DNA of 64,000 bases from Primula veris (lineage: Eukaryota; Streptophyta; Magnoliopsida; Ericales; Primulaceae), in the NCBI GenBank assembly GCA_963682055.1, contig OY821744.1, positions 1,679,001 to 1,743,000 of the forward strand, read 5' to 3'. The notes beneath the pieces were generated by a model. The model was not told the origin of the DNA. It worked only from the letters and a program-made list of their open reading frames with translations, and ran no database searches. This document shows, piece after piece, positions 33,885-44,330 of the stretch. Every line of letters starts with the position of its first letter. The first letter of the stretch is position 1. The position numbers were made by a program, and so were the translations under genes.

Positions 33885-36800
33885 TAGTTCAATGAAGCAA
33901 GTGATTTCAAGTACTAACACAAAGGACCAAAACAATAGATCGGTAAAGATTGAAGATGATTCTGTTAAGAAGAAAGCAGTATTGTATGCACACTCTTGAT
34001 TTGTTTAAAAAAGAATTCAACGGTTTTCGTCATAACTAAGTTGTTGATGAATTTTTCCGAGTTCCTTTCTAGCATTAAACTTTTAACCACTTTTTTTTCC
34101 TCCCAAATCAACCCTTGCAAGATTTTGAGCTGATATTGACTACAGAGAGATGCTACCTAATTGAAGATATATCATAGATTTGCAACCCCCAACTTTTTTT
34201 CACTTAACTGGTAAAGACAATCGAAAATTTTACCTGGCACTAACGCTTTCCGTTACAAAGTGAAATGTTGGATAATATAACTGAATTGTTATTATGCAAA
34301 GAGAATAAGAAACCTAAACAGATAACGAAAACGAGTTATGTAAACTACTAAAAGTAATAATTTCGTACCCTTTTCTTCTTACTTACTTTTAGGTCCAATT
34401 AAAATTATCTAGACATTGATGATACAACTTTAACAGATGAAAATAATGATATTCAGTTTTGGAATGAACTGTATGAAGAAAATAGACAACCCTGCATTAA
34501 AAAATCAACACTTTTTTTTACAAACAATACAGAAACCTAAAAAAAGAGAGTTTTGATCATCATTTATGCAAAAAAAATTTGCTCTTTTTTTTTCTTCCCC
34601 ATTTGTTAGTAAAAAGTATTGCAAACACAACCCCTCCAAAAGTAATGAATCAAGTACTTTTCATTTTTATGAAGATAAAATAAAATAATTTTAGATTAAA
34701 AAAATCAGACAATTCTTATGCAAAGAATAGGTCAAACTAAATAGATGTTGTAAATGAGTTCTTAAATATAATGGTAATAATTAAAAAAGAATAATACCGT
34801 CTCTGCACCATTTAATGACTATAACTTGCTACAGAAGCAAAAAATCATTTTAAACCGTAAACTAACCTAGATGGGCGAAGCGTATATGGAGGTGCCAAAA
34901 TAAAAATAATTGGTGTCAAATAACCGTTTTCAACGTATTTTAGTAAATATACATGGTCGAAGATTAAAAAAGTGATAATTTTCAGAATTATGAGGGTGTC
35001 GTTGTCCCAATGGTCTGCATTTAGATTCTCATGCTAACGTATAACTTAATGTATAAAAATGGACAAATAAAAGCAAACCTTAATGATCACTTTAAATAGC
35101 TTCTCCAATCACATAGCAGTAACAATATAGTAAACCCAATGCACCATAATTTAGAATGCGACATTCATTAAAAATACAACACATATTAATGAACCCAAAA
35201 ATAACTATACTAAAATTAATTCAAAATTAAAACTAAAATATTCTAGTGGTTGTGACATATTTAATTATAATGCACCGGATTCATATCAGTGTTTATCAAT
35301 GTTTAGTTGATCACTGGGCCGTTACCCAATATAATTCTATTTTGTCACAGTAAAAAATAATGTGTAAGATAGTTGCTATTTTCTCATTTCAAAAAAGATA
35401 GATGCTATTTTAGGGTTACGTAATTATACTTTATTTATTGTCTACAGAGACTAATTTTTTTTATTACTATTTAGTTGTGGACTCTTTTACGATTTGATCT
35501 TAATTTGGCGAAACTTTGTTTTATTTATTAATAGGGAACTGATAAATTACAACAATACTTTTTTAAGTAAAAAAACCTGAAAATCCCGACCCATCCCCGT
35601 TCCAATTTTTTTTACTTAAAAAAGTATTGTTGTAACTTATCAGTTTTTTTAACACCACAGTAACATATGTTGGAACTTTATTTATGATTAAAAGGGAATG
35701 AAAGATCCCAATAGTTATATTAAATGTTCTTTTTGGTAATTTTAGTTTTACTAAAATAATATATAAACTTATTTTTGAAAAAGAAAAACTACACAATTGA
35801 TAATATACTAAAATTACTAATTTAAAAGATGAAGTTAATAAATAATAATCATATTTATTTTTTACAAGATTACTTTTTCCACAGAAATCATATATCTTAC
35901 GTAAGTATCAAAACTTATAGATTTATAGTTTTGAATATTAAAGACTAGCAAAATTTTAAAAACCTAAAATTTAAAACTAACTTTATTATTTTAAAAAATG
36001 TTAAAAAAAGATAAATGATTATTATGATAATGTATCTCATATAATAATATAATTGTTGCTTATGTGAATAAAACTAAATATTAAAATGATCTGATAAAAA
36101 AAACCTATTCAGTTTTAGTTATTGCATCATTTTACTATATTATTTGTTAATTTCACCGCTCTATTTTTTCTAAATACTAATCTCTTTTTACATATTTAAT
36201 AGCACTGTTGTTCTCAAAAGTATGATTATGGTTCTTGTTAGTAAGAATCGTAATCATCAATTTTTACTTTTCATTTTCATGATGAAGAAATAAAATAATT
36301 TTGCTTAGCACATAGGAGCATACATAAACCAAACTTCCTGCAGAAATAACATATGAAATTTAAAGATTCAAAATAAAATCTACGCAACTAAAACTAACAA
36401 GTGGAATAAATAAACCGAAGAAAAAATCCATCATCAACGTCTAATCTGAGGTGTCTGACTCGAATCTATACGTCTGATAACTAATAACATATAACTTAAA
36501 GTATAAAATGGACAAATGAAAGCAAACCTTGATGATCACTGCTATAGTTTTGTACTCGTTCCCTACTTTCTGTAAATTTCCCTATAAATATATACTAATA
36601 TTATTTTATCCTGTTACACACTTTATCAAAACAGAAGAAATAAATCTTGTTTAAGATAGAGATCATTTTAGGTTGTTCCACGATATAGGTTTATTAAGAG
36701 ATAATTGTTGGAAGGTACTTCCAAACATATATTTATTTAAGTTTGGTATGGATTGAAACTTATTTAAGTTTTACTACCCGGTCCAATACACAATTTAACG

Positions 36801-38547
36801 TTTTCATCGAATTTTTAAAATACAAAACTATTGGCTTTTGGTAACAGATTTCACGTTTAGAATTAAACTTTAATGTTTAAATAAAGTTCCACATTTGGAA
36901 TATATGGGCTTGAATACTTCTCTACATCCAAAAAGAATATTGTAGTCCTCCAACTAAAAATAAAACAAACAATAGGGATAAACAACTCAAACATCCACAA
37001 TATTTATGTTAATTTTAACAATATTAACTTTGAAACATCATCGTTTAATTGCATGTTAAATTACACATGTGTTAACTTAAATTTAACATTCACATTAGTG
37101 CATTTACTTAACAAAGTTATCTAATTTTAATTAAAATTAATTATTAATTGAAATATCATTAGTTAGTTATTTTTCAAACCTCCACTAATATAGGAACTAA
37201 AATATGAGTAGTTGAAATAAAGTTCATGTTGTAATTAATGATATTTTGTCATATCATCAAGTAATAACATTAAAAACATTGTTATCTTTAACAATTTTTT
37301 TAACATTTATGAAGATAACACATGATTTAACGTAACTAATGGAAACAAAAAAATACATTGTTAGTAAACTATTTTAGTTAATAGCAGATATAACAACTAT
37401 TGTGAATGCTCCAATGAACGTAACAATGGAAGCCTTTCATTAGCTAGCTTTTTTTTTCTTTTTTAACTTTATCCTTCTCTTTCATTAGCTAGATAACTTT
37501 ATTTAATTTCAAAGATGAAAAGGGTGATTAACAAGGCTAAGCAAGCCAAATCTATGGTGCTAATTTTCTACCTTTAAAACCCTACTACCTGTTGTTTTCT
37601 CGGTCGAATTTGAATAAAATATTTGTTTTCGTTATCTTTCCTCCTCAGCTCCACGACCTTCTTTCCTACCCTTCTTCTAATGTTATTTATCAATTAGTTG
37701 TCTCGAGCATTAGAACCGAATAAACTAGGTGGAGACAAAAAGGAGGCGGCAACCCTCTTCGTTTGGCGGAAATTTCTCGATTCTTATTTTATCACGTATG
37801 TTATCAGTATATGTTAAAAATAAGACAAGAAACAAAAACCAAGTGATATTAGGTAGATTGTTAAAAAAAAATATTTCGCTTCCTTTTACTTATAATCCTT
37901 GTGTTTTTTAGGAAGCATGTGTGAAATAATTAACATAATTGACAATGCATGCTATCACGTGATCCATTTTCGTTAAAGCGTTAACAATGGGTCTAAATCA
38001 GGACCAGTCCGACGTCTTTTTACACCTAATACATACTTTTTTTGGTTATTTTTTAAACTTTATCCAACAAATTTTTTTAAGTTTGCCCCTTAATTGACAA
38101 TATTTGCCCCTGCCGTTAACGGAAATGGATCATGTGATGACAAATGTTATCAATTCTGTTAAGTATTTAACACCTGATTTCTAAAAAAAAAGAAATGAGA
38201 TGTTAGTCCAGTTAATAAAAACAAAAATAACCCGTCAAAGTCATTATAAAAAAGCATGATACTACTTTCAAGCCTGTGAACCAAATTAAATGTGATCCCA
38301 AGACTCCTTTTATGCCATTAAATATTTTTTTCCTTTATAAAATTTCTGCCCCCCTTGAATTTTATACTCAGGACAAAAAAGGGACAACATACTGGAAAGA
38401 GAAAAAGGTACTAATCCTATAAAATAACAAAATCTAACAGAACAATGATAAAACAAATTAAAATCCAAAGCAAACTAGAAGCAACTTCGTTTCGTTCTCC
38501 CAAAAGAATAATTGCCCATTTTCTTTTGCGTGCTATCGGTTTCGGTT
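33885..38547. other. Duplicated upstream DNA of the long-type F-box unit, no gene
   Basis: 33990-34190 resembles 15830-16030 (GATTTGTTTA, TTTTCGTCATAACTAAGTT), i.e. it continues the upstream region of copy 2 past the Copia insertion. Blocks with GGACAAATAAAAGCAAACCTT occur at about 35061 and 36510, and 37440-37660 resembles 16380-16640. A GAATAAACTAGGTGGAGACA motif is at about 37718. The extra block near 36510 suggests a further, decayed unit. Near 38285-38410 starts the shared downstream flank of the short-type genes (repeated at 42685-42830). Remaining stretches are AT-rich and without coding character. Confidence 0.5.
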
Positions 38548-39978
38548 TCACCTCATTTGCCTTTTTGATTTGTCTGACTCGAGAAGAATTGTGTCTTTTC
38601 TTTTGCATCCTACCTGTTGCACCTCAACTGCCTTTTTGATTTGTCTGACCCAAGGGCTGCCCGTGATTTTCGAGCATACCCTAATAATTTTTGACAATCC
38701 ATCATTTGTGAGGAGTGGGCAATCTTTTACATGAAGAGTCGCTAGATTTGGGCAATTGACACCAAATCTTTTTAGCGCACTATCAGTCATGAATTTACAC
38801 GAACGGATACTAATGGAATTCACTGTAAAATTCTGATGTGACTCTAGATTGAGTTCTTCATTCCTTCCCACACTCGTACCATCCATGACGATTTTTTGGA
38901 GGTGGGGACATCTTTTCAGGAGTAAATAGAAAGTGGCACTGCTCAACTTGGTACTACCTTCAAGATTTATGTGTGTAAGGGACTTAAAGTGAGAAGAGAT
39001 ATCAACAATGTTTTTGTCAGTGAGCCAAGGAGCTCCTGGTTTAAAATATTCTAATGACGAACACACCCTCAAGAGCTTCTCAAGACCACTGAAAGTGAAA
39101 GTTTGTCCTGGCGTAAATTTTACCCTTTTAAGCCGGTGACATGAATTCGCAATCGAACGAAGAAGGGCGTCAGAAACATCCATGCCATATATACGAATAT
39201 CTTCAAGATTTTCTGCATAAGGGAATGAATTTTCTAAGTTGAATGATTGCTCACCGTTTGATTTTGATGAGTCCAAACAACTTACGGATAAAGTGGTCAA
39301 TTTAGAACAGTTACGCATGATATACCCAATGCCGACTTCAGTTAAACCAGGGCATTTTAAAATGAAAATCTTAGTCAGGTTAGAACAATTAGAGGAGATG
39401 AAATTAAGGGATTGATCAGTAATTCCACTGCATAAAACTAGAGTGATCTCCATTACCCCCTTCAGCTTTGATGCCAACACCTCTATTCCACTATCCACTG
39501 GGCAACTAGAATCGTTTAAACCGAAGATAGTGAGTTTTTCTAGGCAAGGAAACAAGTCCACAAGAGAAATCAAATCATCATCGTACGACGGATTTGTTAC
39601 AGTTAACCATTTTAATGTTTTGTTCCTCAAACCCGATCCTTGAAAACTACTTGTAGAAGGAGTTTCTGGAAAGGTAACGGCGAGGGATTCTAGTTCTAGA
39701 CTAGAATGTAATAATTGACTAACAAGATGAACAAGTTCTTCATGAGGTTTTCTTCGAATGTCTACACTCTTGAGCTTTTTAAACCTTTGGAAAAGTCTGG
39801 CGAATTGATCGGTGGGTAAGTCTTTTAGTTTTAAGCCGGTTATTAGTTTATTTGTGATCGAGAGAAAGGTTTTACAAACTGAAGATACTGAACATATATC
39901 AGAGTAATTTTCTCTCAGTCGATTGAAGACGAGTTCCCAGCAATCTTCAGATAGCAAATCTTCACATCTTTGTTCCAT
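38548..39978 (-). CDS. F-box/LRR-repeat protein, short type, copy 3
   Basis: An intronless frame of 476 codons from the ATG at 39978; an upstream in-frame extension has no ATG and is excluded. F-box at about 5-48 (LLSEDCWELVFNRL, SVSSVCKTFLSITNK), then Cys-containing LRRs (SKLKGVMEITLVLCSGITDQ, CPNLATLHVKDCPLLTNDGL). Compared with the long copies the LRR solenoid stops about 100 residues early, after RVCSKITG, and continues into a basic tail (WVRQIKKAVEVQ) that copy 4 shares. The tail is likely former non-coding sequence read through after a deletion in their ancestor. It probably still acts as an SCF receptor; substrate unknown. Confidence 0.83.
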   Translation of the reverse strand: MEQRCEDLLSEDCWELVFNRLRENYSDICSVSSVCKTFLSITNKLITGLKLKDLPTDQFARLFQRFKKLKSVDIRRKPHEELVHLVSQLLHSSLELESLAVTFPETPSTSSFQGSGLRNKTLKWLTVTNPSYDDDLISLVDLFPCLEKLTIFGLNDSSCPVDSGIEVLASKLKGVMEITLVLCSGITDQSLNFISSNCSNLTKIFILKCPGLTEVGIGYIMRNCSKLTTLSVSCLDSSKSNGEQSFNLENSFPYAENLEDIRIYGMDVSDALLRSIANSCHRLKRVKFTPGQTFTFSGLEKLLRVCSSLEYFKPGAPWLTDKNIVDISSHFKSLTHINLEGSTKLSSATFYLLLKRCPHLQKIVMDGTSVGRNEELNLESHQNFTVNSISIRSCKFMTDSALKRFGVNCPNLATLHVKDCPLLTNDGLSKIIRVCSKITGSPWVRQIKKAVEVQQVGCKRKDTILLESDKSKRQMR

Positions 39979-40938
39979 CCTACAACCTAACAAATTATAC
40001 TAAATCAATAAGCCAGGCAACTTACAATTTCATAAAATTTTACAAGAATATGTTCATGATACTTTTATTTAAAAAAAAACATGCAGAAACCTATCCCTTG
40101 GAAACTCTTAATTTAATTTCTTTCTTTGATTAAGAAAGATTCACCTATCCTGAGGTTTTTGATAAATTTCTACAAATCCACATAACTTTCTCTCATAATA
40201 AGAATTTTGCAGAAAACCTACAGTTTTAAATTTTAAGGAGACTAATGCTATACTGTGTTTTACAAAGTCTTTTTCAAACCCCAGACTAAAATTGGAGAAC
40301 CCTTATGCTAAATAAATCTCACTGTTATAAAAAGCTCGATTCGTAGTAAAAAAACTCGATTCAAAACTTAAAATAACTTACGCTTTTAGCATAGCTCTTG
40401 CATAAACGTCTTACCTAAGATTTCGGTTTTTAAAACACTGATAAATCTAGATATAGTGTCTATAACTGAGTTTGTAAAAGAAAATACTCTTTTGCAGTTT
40501 GCACTCTTTAGACTTTCTCTTGCTTGATTTGATACAAAGGTCAATTAGTGATCATGACTCATGTCCTGCTATTATTAAAAGATATTACAAATAAAACAGT
40601 TTAAGAATTCATATGAACACATTGTACAAAACTAAGTCATATTTAAAGCTCTAGAATCAGGTATTGAACTAGTTTTTTTAGATAAAAAGCAAACCTTAGT
40701 ATTGAGATATCTCCCTTAATTGTTTTTGTTTTTGATCACTTTGTTTCTGAGGCAAGCTAATAGTCTAATAGAGAATTACTATTGCATATATATATATATA
40801 TATATATGTATAAGATACTAAAGATACATAAAATCTTTTCAAGTCAATCTTTAGTTTAATTACCATGATTGGCTGGCTCAAACAATTTTGCTTTAATTAG
40901 AACTGTATCTTTCTCCTACAACACGTTTGTCTATGTAT

Positions 40939-41392
40939 CAGTATTTTAAATAGCGTTATTGTTACCGTAGCGTTTTTTCGAGAGAAACGCTAAAAGCGCA
41001 AATAGCGTTGCTACATAGCGCTTTACGATGTATTTTTTTTTTCCTAAATACATATAAATATAGCATTAAATTCAAAACATCTAATAAAAATTAACTAAAT
41101 ATATATAAAAAATTGTAACTAATAATCACAAAATGATTATACTTGAGATGCCAGAGTATTTACTTTGTTTGCAAAAATTTTGGGGTTTGATTCTCTTTAA
41201 GCTCCAATAATTTCATTAAAATTTTGATCAAAAATTTTAAAAAATAAATTTTTTTTTTGACTGCACCCGCTATAGCGTAAATAGCGTTACTATAGTGCGA
41301 ATTTAACGTTTTTCCATCCAAATAGCGTTTTTCTTTCAAAAACCACTATATCGCATAACGTTGCGTAACGTTGCGAGCTTTTTAAAACAGTG
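40939..41392. mobile_element. hAT-type MITE, 454 bp, with 8-bp target duplication
   Basis: Ends are CAGTATTTTAAATAGCG and, reverse-complemented, CACTGTTTTAAAAAGCTCG. The duplication CTATGTAT is at 40931-40938 and 41393-41400. In duplication unit B the same spot (45227-45234) has one CTATGTAT and no insert, with matching sequence on both sides. Inside are many GCG-containing palindromic bits (ATAGCG, CGCTAT) but no reading frame. Confidence 0.88.
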
Positions 41393-41794
41393 CTATGTAT
41401 GGATTACGTGTATCTCATTAAAAAAAATTGATATTAAACATTAATACATGTTTCAAATTTCATGTATTAGTTAATTCATGTATAGTGCAAAATATCAGAC
41501 TATCAGTCACACTGCATGCATAACCTTTTTCAAAAAAATTGTTTATTTTTTTAATCGTAATTTAGTTGTTTCACTTGTCATAAAACTAGTTAAAGAGGAT
41601 AAGAGAAAAATAAACATGTTATCAAACTAGCATTATTTCTCCCGAACAATTATAGTTTATACAAACATACTTACATTATTTCCAGAAAGTATCATATGAT
41701 TAATGATTATATGTCAACTTAATCAAATCTCAATTACAAAACCAACAATACAAAATCATAAAAACCATGCATATATTATATACTTATATATGCA

Positions 41795-42099
41795 CTTGTA
41801 ATCGTGTCCACGTGTTGTGTGTGCAACGCGTAGTGCGACAAATAAATAGAATAAAAGTGTGGTGATTATACAAATATATGAAAAATAAATAGGAAGTGAT
41901 AGAATGTGTAGACTTGAATGAATTTTGGATGGTTAAAAATGGAGAAAATAGTGTTATTAGTTTTTTTTTTTTTTTTTTATTTGTATGAAAGTAAGGTAAT
42001 ATGTTAATTAATTAAAAGGTGTAGAACATTTTTGAAAATAAATAAATAAAATTTGATAGGCTAAAAAATATATGTTGACTTGTTATAATAGTACGATGA
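41795..42099 (-). mobile_element. Non-autonomous Helitron, about 305 bp
   Basis: On the minus strand it starts A|TCATCGTACTATTATAACA, like other small Helitrons here. It ends ACACGATTACAAG|T, after a GTTG-CACACA-CAAC hairpin; CAAG replaces the usual CTAG. Units B (about 45775-45795) and C (about 50020-50050) run through the corresponding place without it. It encodes nothing and carries an 18-base T run (41961-41978). Confidence 0.6.
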
Positions 42100-42365
42100 T
42101 ATATATAGACGTATCAACATGTTGTTTACTCTGTGTCGCTCTTCCTAACCTCAGTTTTGATACGATCGTCCCCATTCTAACCTCTTCATTCACACGGTTT
42201 ACCATTTTAATTTCCTTACCCGAATAGGAATAAAAAAATCATTTTGCCAAATTTTATTATATTTTCAAAAGTTATAGATGCATATGATTGGATTACATTA
42301 AAGATGGAACAAGACAACAAAAGTCTCCTGTTTGAAACTTTGATTATTGATTCGGGTAAAAATAC

Positions 42366-42545
42366 CAATGTTTTAAAAGGTGCGTCTAGACATAAAATAG
42401 TCGATAGCGCCTAGGCGCAGACTAAAACCATAAGAGATTATGCATATTAAGCGGATTATGCGCAAATTAAACGACACCTAGACGGTGATTAGGCGCTAGG
42501 CGGCCAATTTTGCCTAAAGTCTGCCTTGTGTCTTTTAGAACATTG
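42366..42545. mobile_element. hAT-type MITE, 180 bp
   Basis: Ends are CAATGTTTTAAAAGGTGCG and, reverse-complemented, CAATGTTCTAAAAGACAC. Flanks AAAAATAC (42358-42365) and AGAAATAC (42546-42553) agree at seven of eight positions, as for an aged 8-bp duplication. The interior has GCGCCTAGGCGC palindromes. Confidence 0.65.
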
Positions 42546-42944
42546 AGAAATACCGATCAACTGAGGAAAAATTTGGCATTTTAATTACATGCATACTGTA
42601 TACGTTTAGTGTTACGTTAATTAGATCATGAAAACACACGAAATAATGTACAGGGTTTGAACAAATTAGCAAGACTGTATCAAATTTAATGTGATCCCAA
42701 GACTCCTTTTATGCCAAAAAAGATTATTTTTCTTTAAATAAAAAAGTTCTTCCCCTATTGAACTTGATATTAAGGGGAAAAAGGGACAACATACTGGAAA
42801 GAAAAAAAGGTATTACTCATATAAAATAAAATAAATTCTAACAGATCTATGATAAAACAAAATATTGTTCTGCATCATATTGAAATCCAGAGCAGCTTCA
42901 TTTCATTCTCCCAAAAGAACAATTGTGACTTTTTGTTTTGCGTC

Positions 42945-44330
42945 CTAAACTCCTTCCTGTTGCACTTGCACCTCGTCTGCCTTTTTGATTTGTCGGACCC
43001 AACGGCGGCCCGTGATTTTCGGGCATATCAGAACAATTTCTGACAATCCTTTATGTGTGAGGAGTGGGCAATGAGTTGCATGAAGAGTCACTAAATTTGG
43101 GCAAATGGAACCAAATCTTTTTAGCGCCTTATTAGTCATAAATTTACACGAACGGATACTGATGGAATTCACTGTAAAATTCTGATATGACTCTAGATTG
43201 GGATCTTCATTCCTTCCCACACTTGTACCATCCATGACGATTTCTTTGAGGTGGGGACATCTTTTCGTAAGTAAATAGAATGTGGCGCTGCTCAACTCGG
43301 TACTGTCTTCCAGATTTATGTATGTAAGGGACTTTAAGTGCGAAGAGATATCAACAATGTTTACGTCAGTGAGCCAAGGAGCTCCTGGTTTAAAGTATTC
43401 TAATGACGAACGCGCCCTCAAGAGCGTCTTAAGACCACTGAAAGTGAAAGTTTGGTGTGGCGTAAATTTTACATTTTTAAGCCCGGGACATGAATTTGCA
43501 AGCGAATGAAGAAGGGCGTCAGAAACATTCATGCCATATATACGAATATCTTCAAGATTTTTTGCATAAGGGAATGAATGTTCTAAGTTGAATGATTGCT
43601 CACCATTTGAAAGAGATGAGTTCAAAGAACTTACCGACAAAGTGGTCAACTTAGAACAGTTACGCATGATATACCCAATGCCAAGTTCAGTCAAACCGGG
43701 GCATTTTATAATGAAAATCTTAGTCAGGTTAGAACAATTAGAGGAGAGGAAATTAAGGGATTGGTCAGTTATTTCTCTGCAGGAAACTAGAGTTATCTCC
43801 AATAGCCCCTTAAGCTTTGATGCCAACACCTCTATTCCACTATCCAATGGGCAACTAGAATCGTCTAAGCCGAAAATTGTGAGTTTTTCTAGGCAAGGAA
43901 ACAAGTCCACAAGAGAAATTAAATCATCATCACACGACGGATCTGTTACAACCAACCTTTTTAAAGTTTTGTTCCTCAAACCCGATCCTTGAAAACCACT
44001 TGTAGAACGAGTTTCTGGAAAGGTAATGGTGAGGGATTCTAGTTCTAGATTAGATTGTAGTAGTTGACTAACAAGATGAACAAGTTCTTCATGAGATTTT
44101 CTTCGAATAATGTCTACACTCTTGAGCTTTGTAAACCTTTGGAAAAGTCTAGCAAATTGATCGGTGGGTAAGTCTTTTAGTTTTAAACCGGTTGTTAGTT
44201 TATTTGTGATCGAGAGATAGGTTTTACAAACTGAAGATACTGAAGAAATATCACGGTAATTTTCTCCCAGTCGATTGAAGACAAGTTCCCAGCAATCATC
44301 ATCTAGCAAATCTTCACATCTTTGTTCCAT
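42945..44330 (-). CDS. F-box/LRR-repeat protein, short type, copy 4
   Basis: An intronless frame of 461 codons from the ATG at 44330. F-box at about 5-48 (LLDDDCWELVFNRL, SVSSVCKTYLSITNK), then Cys-containing LRRs (SKLKGLLEITLVSCREITDQ, CPHLKEIVMDGTSVG). It is very like copy 3 over its length and ends with the same short tail type (RRWVRQIKKADEVQ) after ICPKITG. The presumed SCF substrate receptor role is inferred from the family. The 5'-UTR donor block seen in the other copies is changed here by an A-run (45007-45024), so splicing of its leader may differ. Confidence 0.83.
   Translation of the reverse strand: MEQRCEDLLDDDCWELVFNRLGENYRDISSVSSVCKTYLSITNKLTTGLKLKDLPTDQFARLFQRFTKLKSVDIIRRKSHEELVHLVSQLLQSNLELESLTITFPETRSTSGFQGSGLRNKTLKRLVVTDPSCDDDLISLVDLFPCLEKLTIFGLDDSSCPLDSGIEVLASKLKGLLEITLVSCREITDQSLNFLSSNCSNLTKIFIIKCPGLTELGIGYIMRNCSKLTTLSVSSLNSSLSNGEQSFNLEHSFPYAKNLEDIRIYGMNVSDALLHSLANSCPGLKNVKFTPHQTFTFSGLKTLLRARSSLEYFKPGAPWLTDVNIVDISSHLKSLTYINLEDSTELSSATFYLLTKRCPHLKEIVMDGTSVGRNEDPNLESYQNFTVNSISIRSCKFMTNKALKRFGSICPNLVTLHATHCPLLTHKGLSEIVLICPKITGRRWVRQIKKADEVQVQQEGV

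Larger units (their letters stand above)
39979..42944. other. Upstream flank of copy 3 (duplication unit A), no gene
   Basis: 39979-40930 matches 44331-45225 of unit B, including CAGAAACCTATCCCTTGGAAA and GACTCATGTCCTGCTATTA. It holds three separate small transposons, listed apart, which unit B lacks or cannot be aligned over. GCAAACCTTAGT near 40690 gives a possible 5'-UTR intron donor for copy 3. A TA microsatellite is at about 40785-40807. Confidence 0.55.
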
